Below, piece by piece: positions 23,760 through 36,660 of a DNA stretch of 64,000 nt. Position 1 is the stretch's first letter. Every line of letters begins with the position of its first letter. The position numbers were made by a program, and so were the translations under genes. The DNA is from Austropuccinia psidii (taxonomy: Eukaryota; Basidiomycota; Pucciniomycetes; Pucciniales; Sphaerophragmiaceae), in the NCBI GenBank assembly GCA_023105745.1, contig JALGQZ010000018.1:22838132-22902131 (forward strand), read 5' to 3'. A model generated the notes under the pieces. The model worked only from the letters and a program-made list of their open reading frames with translations, made no database searches and was not told the DNA's origin.

Positions 23760-25497
23760 GTTCAATATGAGTATTTCACAGGTGCTCTTCTAAGGAAAGA
23801 GGGCCTGGCACTCACTTGCAGAGGGCATATTTAAAAAGTGTTAGTGAAATAAAAGGGCTAATAAGAGAAGAATGAGAAAAGAAGAAACAATAATAAAGAG
23901 TAAGAAATAAAATATCCAAACACAAACAAGCCCAAGTCCACTTTTTTAACTTTTCAGAAAGAAAGAGAAGGGTTAATAAGGATATGACCACCACAGCTCT
24001 ACCAAACAGGTGAGGAAAGATACAAATACTGACCTGATAATCAAAAATAGAATATTCCAAATGAATAAGAAGAAGGTATTTATTAAATAATAAATAAAAT
24101 ATATTAATTAGCTGGGAAAAGTCCACAGAGGGAGGAAAGGGGTCTGGTATATGAGAGAATCCAACAACACTGATGCAAAGAGTGAATTTTCTTGAGAAGA
24201 ATCTTGGATGGAATTGATTTGGACAATACAGCTCCTATATGGATGGACAGGGTCTGTACAAGGGGTGTGGTGAAGCTGGGTGATCATGAAGTTTCAGGAT
24301 TGTGAATCCAAAATTGTATTTGGTGAATACATCCTGTACAGTATTGGTGAATGCAACTGTATGAGTGTTTTAAATGAATATTTCTGAAACTGGATACTCA
24401 TACACAGCAAGGAGTTTCTGGTTTGGCGATCTTGAGTGGGTATAAGCTTGAAACATCCTTTAACTATGATGATGCCTGTGATGGTATTCCCCTCTTGGAG
24501 CTTGTGGGCTCCTGAACACCATAATATACCACTAATCTTGAGTGTAATCCCTATTTCCCCACAATTTTTGAATTTTCTTTAAATTTGAATGTACTTCCCT
24601 CTTGATCATTATCCTGAAGATCATTCACCTGCACTCTTATTTTTCATTTAACTTCATTTTTGCAGCTCTTCAAGCCTTCAAAGCAGTAAGTTCTCTTCCT
24701 CTTGAGTAAATTTCCTTTTCTTCAGTGTTTTCTTGCTCAAAGTTTCCTTGGGACATCTCTCAAAAAGAGTGCTGTATTTGAGCTCAGCTCAAAGTTACTA
24801 TATGATTATCCTTATTTCCTAAATTGGCCATACCTGATTGTTTGACCAAATTTTAGGAAATTAAAGTTTTTTGAAATTTCTTGAAGCATTGATGGTCAGG
24901 GGTCTTGTCCTCAAATGGCTTTTATGGCCATTTTGGCCAAATTTTTGATTTTGGGTCTACATAGCTTTCATGGCCAAAATGGCTTCTTTGGGTGTCTATG
25001 GTCTTCAGCACAGAATACATGGCCTAGACACCATGGTCCGTAGGGGGTATAGGAGGCCCCCGACCCCATTTTAATGGGTGTTCAGGGGGTCCAAAGACCC
25101 CCATTTTCTCTGCTTACCTGGAGCATTCCCAGGGCCGAAATGAGGGAGCTTATTCCAAATCCAAGGGGGAAGGTCCTGGAATGAGGAAAAGGGGAGTCCC
25201 AAAGGTATTTTGAGACCATTTTTAAGACCTTGATGGGGGCCATAATGCCTATTATGGCCCCACAATTTGATGCTCTTTGGGAAATTCTTGAGCTTCTTCC
25301 TGACTGAAATTGACTTTGTAAATAAGCTGAAAGCTGACTCCACTCACTAGATCTTCCCCCTCTGCACCTTCAACTTTTGTTATTCATGATTATGGTGCCT
25401 ATAGTAAATTGGGTTTACCTTGGTCAATGCCTTCTTCTGGCTGTTTTGATACAAAACGAGTCTATGATGCCCTTAAGGTGGTCAAAGTGTTGGATTA
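23760..25497. other. Complex-composition repeat region, probably TE-derived
   Basis: From 24130 to 25490 the sequence is clearly less AT-rich than its surroundings and contains GC-rich words (GGAGGCCCCCGACCCC, GACCCCCATTTTC) and TGGCCAAAATGGC-type near-palindromes. The minus-strand frame at 25071-25343 (90 codons) is Pro/Gly/Trp-rich and I do not recognise it; similar frames occur in repetitive rust DNA as far as I recall. It may be 3' sequence of an element displaced by the adjacent solo LTR. Confidence 0.4.
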
Positions 25498-27596
25498 TGT
25501 GAGCCTGTGAGGTATGAGTGACATACCCATAAGTCTGCAAATAACATTATACAAAGTTGATTTAGTCTTCAACAGACTTATCAACTGAATTAAAAACAAA
25601 AAATGACAAAAAGTAAGTATAACCTTTTTGGGAGAAACAAAGTTATAATTATTATGTCATTTCTGGATTCTACTCCAAAAATAACCCAGGGTAGAGCTAT
25701 AGGGTGTTATACCCAAAACTAATATTTCTTAACTTATTAGAAGATTTGGGAATCTCAAATTACAATTGCAAACTTTTTAACATCTTTTTAAAATTGTTAA
25801 ACTGAAGCTTAAATAAGCTTAAATTTAGATTTGCATAAGGTTATGCAAACATACCAAAATTTTAGTTAAAATTAAGGTGTTGTGTATATTTAATGAATTG
25901 GCTAAGGATTTTCCATAAAGAATGTAAATCCTGTGTGTGCTCAATTCAAAGGTGTTCAATGCCATAGTATGGCTTTGAATAAAAAAGGGCAAAATCCACG
26001 CAAAAAGTTGGCACAAAGGAAAAAGACCAAACAGAGCTTGGGTACCCAACTTTTTGGATCTGCAAGGATTCAATTAAGGTTTTCCACCTGTATTGGGGGA
26101 TTTTGATCCTTATTTAAGCTTTAAGAGTAGACTTTGATCCAACATTTAAGTTTAAACAGGTTTTATCCCAATTTGGACAGGAATTTCAAGCTGCCAAAGG
26201 TTAACTCCCAATATGCAAGCTTGAAATAAAGGTTTTAAGACCTTTAAAAGCTTAAATAATCTTAAAATTTTAAATTTACAAGAATTAAAACCTTATCAAA
26301 AGCTAAGGTTTTGTGTCTACTACTATTTTATGTGGAAAAATAGAAATAACTTCATAAATTCATTAAAAATCCAATTCTTAATGGATTTGCTTGAATTTTT
26401 CACACAGCTTACAAATTAATATTCTCTGTGTATAAATTAAATTTTGAGTATCTTTTATAAACAGCTTTTATTGGTAATCAGCCTGGAAAATTACTCTTTC
26501 AATTATACTTGAACAAAAATAAGATTTCTTTAAAAATTAATTGAAAATTGAGTTTATGAGATTTTTGCTTCAAATTCTATGTTTAAGTTGCTAATTTGAT
26601 TAACCTTAATATAAATAAACATAATTTATATTAAAGTTAAAATAATTAATCCAAGAGAGATTGGAATTAAAAATAAGTTACCTGAAGCTAAGAACCTTAT
26701 TTTTAAGTATGGTTTTGCAGCTTTTACCTGAGAATGTCTTCTATATACATTATGAATCATGAGAGCTGCTCTGTAGACATAAAAAGAGTCTATTAATCAC
26801 TGTTTTTGTCCATCACTCATCATCATTACAATCATCTTAGACATTTAAACAGGTAAAGCTTTATTAAATATAAGATATCATTATTAAAATAAGTCTTAAT
26901 TTATTTTATTCTCTAGTAATTTTGAATTTATAGAATTCAAATTCCAGAATTCAGATTATTGTTGTAATCATCTGTAATACATTTTATTATATAAAATTAT
27001 TCTCTTGAATATCTTTTAACATCCACAAATTCCTCTTAAAAACTCTTTAATCATATTTTTTATCATGAACAGTTGTTTTATCTTTTTAAATATTGATTTT
27101 GGGCGTGCTTTTAACTTATAATCATTATATAATATAATAATTGTTGTTGTTTGACTTGTTGTATCAAAAAATATTATAAATAAGCTTTCTTCAAAGTTCT
27201 ATATCTTTTTATCAAGTATCTATTTTTTTATAGAATTTTTCTATAAGAATTATCTCTACACAGTGTGTGTGATAATTTCTTTTATAAGTAATATTCTTAT
27301 ATCATTTATAGGTGGATAAATATTAATATTTTCCATGTGTAATTGTCTCATTGAGAGCTTTACACTTCTCATTGTCATAACTGTCAGTGACTATAACAAT
27401 AATAGAATAATTATAGTTTATTATAATTACTAAATTATTTAATAATAATTAAATTCATTTCTTATATATAATTATTTTAAGAATAAAATAGATTTGTGGT
27501 TATAACATTCAATTATATTATAATTTATACTGAGGACAGTCACAGTACTCTTGATATTTGTTATTATTATCAAGAGTTTCATAGGAAAACCTTACA
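25498..27596 (+). mobile_element. Solo LTR (LTR-I), plus orientation, 2099 bp
   Basis: It begins TGTGAGCCTGTGAGG and ends AACCTTACA. Collinear similarity runs over its whole length with the minus-strand LTR at 39499-41642. Flanks are GATTA (25493-25497) and TATTA (27597-27601), a 5-bp target duplication with one difference. No gag or pol follows: the right flank is the 3' region of element B on the opposite strand. It is therefore a solo LTR left by recombination between the two LTRs of an insertion. Confidence 0.75.
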
Positions 27597-27601
27597 TATT
27601 A

Positions 27602-28480
27602 TGCCTGTAACAAGTTTTTGAAGAGAGGAAAGTATTTCTGCCTACCCTTCAATCCACGGTCTACAAATTTCTATCATTTATCTGTTGGGAAAAAGCCTTG
27701 CCAATCTCCAGGGGAAGCACTTTCAACTACCAAGAGATTTCTGTGGATTAAGAGGGATGAGTTGCTTAATGAATTATAGGGAAATTTTGATGATTTTGAA
27801 AGGGATAACTAGTTTATTGAATTTGTTTGTGTTTGGTTTGTCTTTTATACCTATAATTTACTGACAAAAGAAATAAAATGGAACATCCCAATATATGATA
27901 AGGGAGGGGATGCTTCTGCTTTTTAATAGAAGAAATAAGAAAAAAATATTACAAGTAAGGAGAAAAAGAGAGTAAAGGAAATAAAATCAAGAAAATTTCT
28001 GAGAGGTGTCCTTCTTGGGGTGAGTTGCTTGATTTTGGCCATAATTTTCCTGAAATATGAAACCAAGAATTTGTTGCTCAAAAAGTGGCCAAGGTGTTGT
28101 TTTACAAGAAGTAGAGACCCTCAGAGATTTATACCATGAGATAGAACTTAATTTTATAATTTTGACTCCCCACAAAGCAAAGTAAAAATAGATTTTCAAT
28201 AAATGGTAAGCTTATGTAAGGAATGACTTGAAGAATCATGATTGGAATAAAGATATAAAAGACAAAAAGAAAAGAAAAGAGTTTGACCATATCTTCATTT
28301 GAAAGATCAAAACTGAGGGTACCATTGTTTCAAGACTTTCTCAATCTGTCCAAAGGATTGGAAAAGTGCTGACAAAGCTTCCAAGGTGATGCTTACAATG
28401 ATCTTGGTAGAATACCTCTAAAAGGTGCATGCAAGTACTGGAACTTTTATGAAATACAATTCCCACCAAACACAATAAAT
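27602..28480 (-). other. 3' untranslated region of element B
   Basis: Minus-strand sequence after the element B pol stop (28481-28483), with no gene in it. Element B's own 3' LTR should follow but is not recognisable. The solo LTR at 25498-27596 abuts this segment instead. Confidence 0.45.
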
Positions 28481-29560
28481 TCAAGCTCTTGAAGTATTTA
28501 GGGCAGGTTTGTCAGGATAAAATGAATTTTAATACTTGAAAATGTCTGGTTAGTTTTTACTGTTTGATTATTATTCCCAAGTCTTTCTTTCTGGGTATTC
28601 ACTGAATCCTTTCAGCTCAACAAGGTACCATAATTTATCTCTTTTTAGCTGTTGGTCCAGAAACTGAGCCAATTCCCATTTTTCTTTCTCTTTCACTAAA
28701 GCTGGTGGTGGTGGAAACTGATGTGTATTTGTGATAGTTGATTGATTGACAGGTTTCAATAAGGAAACATGAAATACACGGTGAAATGACTTCAATTGTT
28801 GAGGAAACTTGAGGTGATATTCATTGCTTCCAACTTTATTAACAACTTCAAAGGGTTCAGACATCTTTTGAAGAGCTTATTGGTGGGTCTTGGTGTCTTT
28901 ATTCTCCTTGAGGCTAGCCACACTTTCTCCCCAGGTTTGGAATCAGGTGGAATTGACCCATTTCTATCTGAATACTTCTCAGAACACTTGATTTCTGACT
29001 CTCATTCTTCTCTGAAAACCTTCTGTACTGATTGGAGTTTTTTGATAACTTTCCAGAAGATGTGTCTTGAGAAATATGGATTGAGTCAAAGCTTTGATTT
29101 CTTCCATAATTGGTGCAAAAGGGTGATTGTTTTGTTATTGAATTTTCTGCATTGATTTATTCAAATTAAACCAGAGGGAGCCAGATGTGCCAGTCATATT
29201 GATGGTAATCAACATACATCCAAAGACAATTTTCTAGAATCTGATTTACCCTCTCTGTATGTCCATCTGTTTAAGGATGAAAGAATGTTGAAATATCTCA
29301 TGATATATTTATTTGCTGAAATAATTTGGTCCATAATGATTAAACAAATAAGGAGCCTCTATTACTAACAATACTGACTGAAAGGCTGTATTTGGAAAAG
29401 CTCTGAGGCAGTAATTGTTGCATAAGTTTGTATGAATATTGCCATTTTTGAAAATATGTCCACAGCTACCTAAACTCAATCAAAGCTGTTGGAAGATGGA
29501 AATGGAGTGAGAAAGTACATTTATAATGAATTCCAAGGACCACATGAAATTTGAAGAGGC
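28481..29560 (-). pseudogene. Element B integrase C-terminal part and chromodomain
   Basis: Minus-strand fragments include [21 protein letters not shown] (end of the integrase core with its catalytic Glu) at about 29280-29160 and then the GPF-like domain. The chromodomain follows, as KSFHRVFHVSLLKPV, WELAQFLDQ and LWYLVELKGFSEYPERKTWE. The reading ends YPDKPALNTSRA at a TGA (28481-28483), after an internal TAA near 28571. Chromodomains target chromovirus integration to marked chromatin; that is family knowledge. Confidence 0.75.
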
Positions 29561-30950
29561 TTGAGTACCCCAAACCTCTTATGGTGGATGTTTGTGTTTA
29601 TTGAAAATTTCTGAAATGAGGTCACATAGTACTTAATAAATTGATTCATTCCAGTCAAATGAAAATCCCTCTTGATTAGTGTGAGGGTATTCTCTCACCC
29701 AGGATGGCCAGCCAATGGTGAGTCATCATGCTTTTGAAGACTGTGCAATTGAATTTCTTGATTTCTTGGACTGAATACTCTCACTTTGAATAACAGTAAT
29801 TTTGATTGAGGTGCAAGAGAATAATCTGGAGTTGATTACCCTCTTCTTAATTGCATGAGTATTTCCTTATATTTATTTTATTGCCATACTTCTTTCTATA
29901 TCTACTCAATTAATCCTGAGAAAACCTCCACCTTGATTCTTTAATTCCATCTTGTTTGAGGATTATTTAAAATGAATTCCATTCCAATCCAAGGAAACAC
30001 ATTTTCTCAATGTGAAAAAGCATCTGGTAAAGTGGACAGCCCTCCTAGGAAGTAAGTAAGAGAGAAGTTAAATTCAAAGAGCGACTAAGCCCAATGGGCT
30101 TGATTGCAAGTAAGAACTTTAGAAGACATGAGATATTTAAGAGAAGAGTGGTCTGTTTAGACTTAAGAAGGATTGGAAAGAGAAAGAAAAAAGCTCTTAA
30201 GCACTTGAGAGCTTGAACCATTCCAAGGAGTTCCTTTATATGGATTTCATACTTGAGCTCAGCTGGGAGGAGCTTGCAACTATCAAATTAAATGGGATGA
30301 TTTCCGGAGTCATTCACCTGACTCCGTACAGAATCCAAGGCATAATAAGAAGCATCAGTCTCTACAATAGTAGGTAGAGAAGGATTAAAGTGGGAAAGGC
30401 TTTCTTGATCAATTGAAGCTGATTAAGAGCTTCCTCATTGATTTGAAAGGGAATATCTTTTTTGAGAAGTGAACTGAGGAAGTGTTTTTTTTGAAAACTT
30501 TTTCATGAAAAAACAATAAAATTTAGCAAAGCAAAGGAAAGATTGAAGTGCCTTGATGTTCTTCGGCTGAAGCAAATTGAGAATTTTCTGAACCTTTGAA
30601 GAATCTATCTTCAGGCCATCACTTGAAACAACATAGCCAAGCTATTCCACATTTGAGGCATGGAATACACACTTTGAGGCTTTAGAAAACAAATCATTGT
30701 CTCTCAGTATTTGGATGACAAAGGACACATATTTCAATTTTTCCTCCTCTGAAATTGAGAAGAAAATAATATCATCTAAATAGACTACTCAGAAAATATT
30801 CAGAAAATCTGCAAAGATATCATTCACAACATTTTGGAATGAAGCACAAGAATTGGTTAGGCCAAATGGCATAACAAAATATTCATAGCTACTGCACTTG
30901 GTTCTAAAGGAAGTCAAATGATTATCCCCCTCTTTAATTCTCAGAAGATT
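29561..30950 (-). pseudogene. Element B RNase H, connection and integrase N-terminal region, heavily decayed
   Basis: Broken minus-strand frames: LDDIIFFSISEEEKLKYV and SKASKCVFHASNVE (end of reverse transcriptase, about 30780-30640), IKALQSFLCFAKFY (about 30560), and the RNase H start PTIVETDASYYALDS (about 30370-30310). The integrase zinc domain must lie at about 29600-30000 but is too degraded to mark. Stops occur in all frames. Confidence 0.6.
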
Positions 30951-31360
30951 TCAAGAACCACACAAATATATCTTGGAGAAGATAGTGGAACCATTGAATA
31001 AAGTAAGGAGCTGATTTATTGGAGGAACAGGATACCTGTTCCTACTAGTGACAGCATTGATCTTGCAGTGGTCAAAATACAAGAAAAGGCCACAATCCTT
31101 TTTCTTGAAAAAAAAACAGGTTCTCTTGTTGAAGAGGAGCATGGACTTATGAAAACTCTCTCTAAATTCTCTGAGATGTAGGCCCATGGTGTTTCTGACT
31201 CATGATTTGATAAAGAGTAGATAACACCAATTGGAGGTAGAGACCCCTCCAATTAGATATGATGATAACAGGAATGGTGTGGAGGACTCTTATTTAACAT
31301 TGGAAAATATATACAAATCCTGGTGATAAAGCACAGGGACTACCTTCAGTAAATTCTCAA
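30951..31360 (-). pseudogene. Element B reverse transcriptase, N-terminal fingers region
   Basis: Two overlapping broken frames together give LPPIGVIYSLSNHESETPWAYI followed by the LFFKKKDCGL..NAVTSRNRYPVPPINQLLTLF block and STIFSKIYLCG, the segment that leads to the first catalytic Asp in Ty3 reverse transcriptases. Here the expected Asp of the KIDL motif is Tyr (KIYLCG), so catalysis would be lost. A frame change lies within 31016-31187. Confidence 0.7.
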
Positions 31361-32200
31361 TTTATTCTGGCTCTTCCTCCTCATCCCACTGCTCCTCAAG
31401 GGATGCATAAAAAGTTAAGAGAGGAAGCTCCATATACTCTTGAAAGAGAGGAAGTGAAGATATATAAAAAAATATTTTCCAACATCTTTTATCTCTTGAT
31501 GTAAGTACTTCATGAACAAAAATGATGGGAGGAGTATGGACAGAAGAAGGAAGCAAAGGTGTCCTGGGATCACCAACCAGAGAAACAATGTTGACAGAAG
31601 TGGAAAGGTAATTACTAACAGGGGGTAAAATACCATTAGAATCCTAATGAATAGGGTTATAGGTGATAAATCCATTTTTCCAATCAATAACAGGATTAAA
31701 ATGGTAGAGGAAATCATATCCCAATATGACTTCTTCCCCCTTGAGGGAGTAAATGATAAAAAATTCCCATTCAAACCTTTGGAAAGAAGTCAATTCAATA
31801 ACCCACTTGGTATAGTGGATGATGAAAAGTGAAGTGGATTAACTTCAATATAAAATGAGAAGCGGAATCTTTTCAGGGAGCTCTGAAATAGTCAATGAGT
31901 ACTTGAGAGAAGAAGTCTTTGCAATAAAAGAGTTTGTTGCACCAGAATCAATGAGAATACTTTAAAGAAATATCAGAGACAGAATATAAAATAATGAATT
32001 TTAAAGATTTCTTGACATTAGTATTTGGAGTGCAAAATTGTGCTCTTGAAGGATATAAGTGAGAAAAATTGATCATATCATGATTTCCACTCAGGATTTT
32101 CCAGCTTGTTAGGGGGGCCTCTTTCTTAACCAGGACTATTTTGAGACCTCTTGACAAATTTTTCAATTGGGTGTTTTCCACCACAATAAGTGCACAAAAA
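31361..32200 (-). pseudogene. Element B protease region and linker
   Basis: Minus-strand fragments around 31362-31774 give a GYDFLYHFNP-like block in a shifted frame and an acidic end (SLEEQWDEEEEPE), the linker that precedes reverse transcriptase in this family. A protease-like start lies at 31950-32180, followed leftward by beta-rich sequence. The active-site triad is not clearly preserved. Confidence 0.55.
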
Positions 32201-33440
32201 TTTGGTTAATACTCCTATCCTTTTCAGAACCAATTAATTTTTTGTCTTTATTGAGGAGAGAAGCATGATGAATATCCTTTGAAACTTGAAATTTATTCCC
32301 ATTCTTATTCTTCTTATGGGGGGCTTCTTGGAAGATGAGTTTTGGGGAGGTCTGAAGGACTTTGATCCACTGAAAGGAGGCTTCTTTTATTGATTACCAC
32401 CCTTTCCCTTCTGCCTCTCATGGTGCCTGCTATCTAACTCAATATTAATGTAAATGAATGCTTGAAGGCTATCAAAATTTCCAGGGTGAGAACCCAATTT
32501 GTCCAATAACCTTTATTTCAAGCCTCTTCCATAAAAATGAATATAATATCTTCCCCCAATCTCCAATTGTTGAAATAAAGCTCTTGAAATATGCTCTGTA
32601 CAAGGAAACATGAGCAATTTCCTTCATGCTGATATTTTAAAGCACTTTTAAAGCTTTCCTTAATTCATTGGGATCCCCAAAAGGTGTGAATAACTGGGTT
32701 TTAAACAATTTCCAGTTATTAAGGAGACAGGAAGGCTCTTTATTGGGGATATCTGAGAGGTAAGGTTCAATACACTTTCCAGCCCTACCAGTGAGAAAAA
32801 AAGTTGAGTAAAGAAACTTCTTCCTGTCATAGGAGAAATCTTCTGGGTCATTATGGAAAGTTAAGTGCCAGGATTGAATAAATCCTCCCAATCTATGAGC
32901 TTTAGTATCATAAAAAGAATCAGGTGACTTCATGGATGGAGTTCTGAATTCTGGTTCTCTGGAAGTGTCCCTTGGGGCAACTACTTGGGTGAGCTGTCCC
33001 ATGAATTGAGTCATTTTCTCCATCATCTTGAGGATATTTATTTGAGCTTGAGAGACAAGGGGCTTATTAGAAAGGGCTATATATGAGGCCTCATGAGATT
33101 AAGGGGAACCTGCAGTGGCAGGTTCCACTTTAATGTCCCCATAATCTTCCTCTTCCACAGGCACCTCCCCCTCTTCATCTTCAGCTTCCCCCAATCTACT
33201 ACTAAGCCCTTGGGAAATGCCACAGTAGCAAGCAAACCAGAAATAGAATGATCTTTATCTTCTGGAGGGTTCTGTTCCTTCCATTGGTAGTCCTCTGTCC
33301 TAATTTGCACTCAGTTAATAAACTGATGGTGTGTGGTTGAGAGGAGCCCTTGATACATGATTTATAGCAGTTCTATTTCTTTGAGATTTTGTCTTTTTGG
33401 CTGGGTGGAAGATTTGGATATGAAAATCTTATTAAAACTC
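32201..33440 (-). pseudogene. Element B gag
   Basis: The best piece is 33026-32637, with MTQFMGQLTQVVAPRD, SPDSFYDTKAHRLGGFIQSW, FLTGRAGKCIEPYL and LFKTQLFTPFGDPNELRKA, which is a Ty3-type capsid domain. Upstream frames (33440-33077) give the N-terminal Pro/Ser-rich part with several frame changes. Near 32160-32200 a Cys/His zinc knuckle is expected, but only remnants are visible. The leader between LTR end and gag is very short. Confidence 0.75.
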
Positions 33441-33466
33441 AAGTATGTTTCCTATCCTCAAAATTT

Positions 33467-35168
33467 TTATAAGGTAAGGTTTAATTAGAAATAGTAAATT
33501 TTAATATTTTTAAGAGAAGCCACACCAGAATTTGTGTTTTAAACTTTGTTAGTATAAAAGAAGAGTATTATAAAGATTTATAAAAATATACTTTAAAAAA
33601 AAAATTGAGGCTACAAATGAAATCTATTGAAGGGCAATTTAAATTGGAATCAATTGAGCAAATGACTTCAAGAAATCAATATGAGAACAGAGTTTCTAAA
33701 ATAAATATTAAAGAGGAAACATTCCCAAAAGTGACAAGAGTGAATTTGGAAACAAAGTGACAAATTTAAAAGTGTTTAAACTAATTATAAATTGAAAATA
33801 TTGTAACATGAAGAGAAATTTGGGGCAAAGAAGACATTCTTTTATAGCCACCAATTTTCTTCCTCTAAGCTTAAAATTGATTATAATCAGTCATTAGAAA
33901 CCCACTTACAACAGGAAAGCTAATTATGGCATCATTGAACCCTGGTTTGGACCAAAAAAGACTGTCTTAAGCCTTTTAATTATTTTCAACGATTTTAGTC
34001 ACTTAAATCAGCGCTTGCTATAGTAATACTTGGTTTCAAGCCTTCAAAAAACTTCAGAATTTTTTTAAAGGACCTTAAGACCAGTTCAAACTGCTTTTAC
34101 TATAATTTTTCAACTTAAGGGCAGTTTTACCCTCTTGGAAACAGTTAAAAATGCCCTGGTTGGTATGAAAGCCACACCATCAATTGAGTCACAGACCCTG
34201 TGACTCAATCCCAGGCCAAAAGTAAAGAACCTTTGGATTTATTTTGACATCTAACACCTGTCAGAAAGGAATGTGGGGAGTCTGGAGCCCTTGGAGCCAA
34301 GATTCCTTGTTCCACCCCAAATTGAATCTTTCTAATTAATTTTTTCTTTAATTCCTCATCCTTTATTATACTAGAAATTTACATATGTAGTTTAATTAAA
34401 AATTTACATTACAAAGCTGCACTTATTTATTCCACACATGTAAATACAAGTTCACTCATGTAAGACACACACATTTTAACATTTAAATTTAAAATGCTTC
34501 AATTCCTCATAGCTTCCAAACTACAAATCCCACATCAATTTTAACACAAAGATTAATTGGTTAACACCACATGTGGTGTAGATTAAAGCTTGATGGATTT
34601 TCAGATTTTAATACAGAAAAAAATAAAAACTTAATTTAAGCTTATTTAGAGTTGAGTCACAGAGTTTTCACTTGGAGGTGACCCCACCTGATTTTTTATG
34701 AGGAATCCAATGGTGTAATAATTTCCATAAGTGTATTTATTGCAAATAAAGCTATTGTAATTTTTATCAAAGGTTTCACCAAAAATATCTTAATTTATGC
34801 TTCTTTGAAGCTTAGTTACAGAATTGCCACTCAGAGGTTACCCTGCCTGATTTTTCATGAGGAATCAAATGGTAAAAGAATTTTCATAATTTCTTCTTCT
34901 TGAAAAAAAAGCTATAATAATAATTATTAATTTTCTTTTTCAAAAATATTTTTGCTTAATTTTCAAGTCAAATTGTATTTTAAAATTCTCAAATTTGAAT
35001 GTAGTTTCAATGTTAGGTTATTATTAGAATTTTATTCTTGTATTAAAATTTTGTATCCATATTCAAATACTGTTTTCTTATTAAAAATAAATCTATTTAT
35101 TCTCAATTATAACTTAATTATATGATCTGTGGTCTTTTGGGTATATTAAAGTACTTCTAAGGCTCACA
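33467..35168 (-). mobile_element. LTR-II, minus orientation; 5' LTR of element B
   Basis: On the minus strand it starts TGTGAGCCTTAGAAG (35168) and ends near 33467 with CCTTATAAAAATTTTG, followed by the element B leader. It is collinear with the plus-strand LTR at 13048-14795, including the CTATAAAAGAATGTCTTC promoter-like block and the CACCTCCAAG-type block. On its other side the polypurine tract of element A (GTTAGGGGGAGGGGA) ends exactly at TGTGAGCC. The same LTR therefore serves as 3' LTR of A and 5' LTR of B. Confidence 0.75.
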
Positions 35169-35178
35169 TCCCCTCCCC

Positions 35179-36660
35179 CTAACAAGGAAAATTACTTTGA
35201 AATATTGTTATTTCTAGTGTGTCTGACCTTCTGAGAATTTTGGTAGCTTCAGGTATGTATTTTTCTGCTAACAATTCATCTTCACAAGTTGGTTCACAGT
35301 GCCTGGAAAGGTATTCCCTCACTTTCTTACTTCTCAATTTTCTCTTCCTCTCTTTGAGAGCTTTGGTAATATTCTTAGTAACAGATGAATCAAAAGGAGG
35401 TATATGCTGGGTAACTTTATTACTTGAGGGGAATTTTTCACCATCACCAGATTTGTAAAGTTTTATCATGCTTACTAGAAATGTAGGGTGCATATTCCAA
35501 AGTTCCTCAGATGATTCTACTTCAACAACATTCTCTCCATAAAGCTCTTTGATAAAAAAGGTCCTGCAAAGGAGTCTTTAAGCTTTTTAAATACTTTGAT
35601 ATTATTAAAGTTAGTGATGGATACAAGTACCAAGTCTTCTATCTTGAAGTCTGGAGTAGCATGTGACTTTCTGCATTTGTATTTGGAATATGCAAATGAG
35701 TCCTCCATGCATCTTATTTCATGCCTTTGAAGCTAGCAACTGTGGGATGTTTTTCACCCAAATCCTTCCTCAAAGAATCCTGGGCTAGCCTGGAATTCCA
35801 TCCTTGCTTTAGAATAGCAGGAGTTTGATTGTTACTGGCATGAACAGATGTTTTGTATGCTATTTCCAGTGCCAGAAGAAGGGTACACAAATAATGGGTG
35901 AATCCATCACAATCTTTTACCCCTAGGACATATGCACAATATCTTCTGACCATTCCTTCATAGGTATGGATCATTCTTTCAGCTAAAAAAACCATTTGTG
36001 GGTGGTAAGCTGTAGAGAAGGATAACTTGGCCCCAAACAGTTAATGGAGATTTGTCCATAGTGCTGAGGTAAATTTGGACGTTCTTCCACTAATGATGTT
36101 TGTGAATATGCAAGTCCACAATACTAATCTATTCCATATTAGAAGAGATTTATCAATGGCTGTATCATCTTTGTGACATGGTAAAAAGATTAGAGTATTA
36201 CCAAAACTGTCAATAATTACTAGGTAGGAATTATAGCTTTTATCCCCTCCTGGTGGTAGGCCAGTCACCCAATCCATTTGGAAAATTTCCCAAGGTCTGA
36301 TGGGGTCTTAGATGTTGATCATATTTCCAAGTCATTTGCCAGTGAACTTATCTGCTTTCTAATATCTGTAACAGGTTTTTCAATTTTCTGAAATATATTT
36401 TTGCCACATTGGCCACCATATGCAGGTCTCAATTTTCTGTCTTGTTCTATCCTCAGATAGGTTTCTTGAGAAGGTGCTGTCATGGTATTAGTTCAACAAA
36501 AAAATTGATTAAAGACCTGTCCACAACTGTCATGAAACATGCAGGTTTTTTCCTATGGTAGATTATTCCATGCAGTAAATGAAATATTAATTAATAATAT
36601 GACTTTTTCCATATTTACTCTAAGGATTGAATTGAGAAGTTATCTTTAGAATATTGAGTA
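35179..36660 (-). pseudogene. Element A integrase and chromodomain
   Basis: Minus-strand pieces: IWKKSY and GIIYHRKK (about 36640-36560), the zinc-domain block SEDRTRQKIETCIWWPMWQ (about 36460-36400), MDWVTGLPPGGDKSYNSYLV with the first catalytic Asp (36277 onward), NIISGRTSKFTSALW where the second Asp has become Gly, LAERMIHTYEGM with the Glu, NFNNIKVFKKLKDSFAGPF (GPF-like domain), and HPTFLVSMIKLYK followed by the chromodomain ending 35179. Stops and shifts separate them. Loss of the second catalytic Asp shows the integrase is dead. Confidence 0.75.

Larger units (their letters stand above)
28481..35168 (-). mobile_element. Element B: decayed Ty3/gypsy chromovirus
   Basis: On the minus strand the order is LTR (33467-35168), short leader, gag, protease, reverse transcriptase, RNase H, integrase and chromodomain, which is Ty3/gypsy order. 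Each domain is recognisable but broken by several stops and frameshifts, so it is inactive. The 3' LTR is missing. It is older than Ty3-T, judged by lesion density. Its LTR abuts the pol end of element A with no gap. Confidence 0.8.

Noticed and set aside
35169..35493. Element B as a fresh insertion exactly at the A purine tract
   Set aside because: A chance insertion precisely at the TGTGAGCC border is unlikely, and no separate 5-bp duplication could be shown; shared or recombined LTR preferred.
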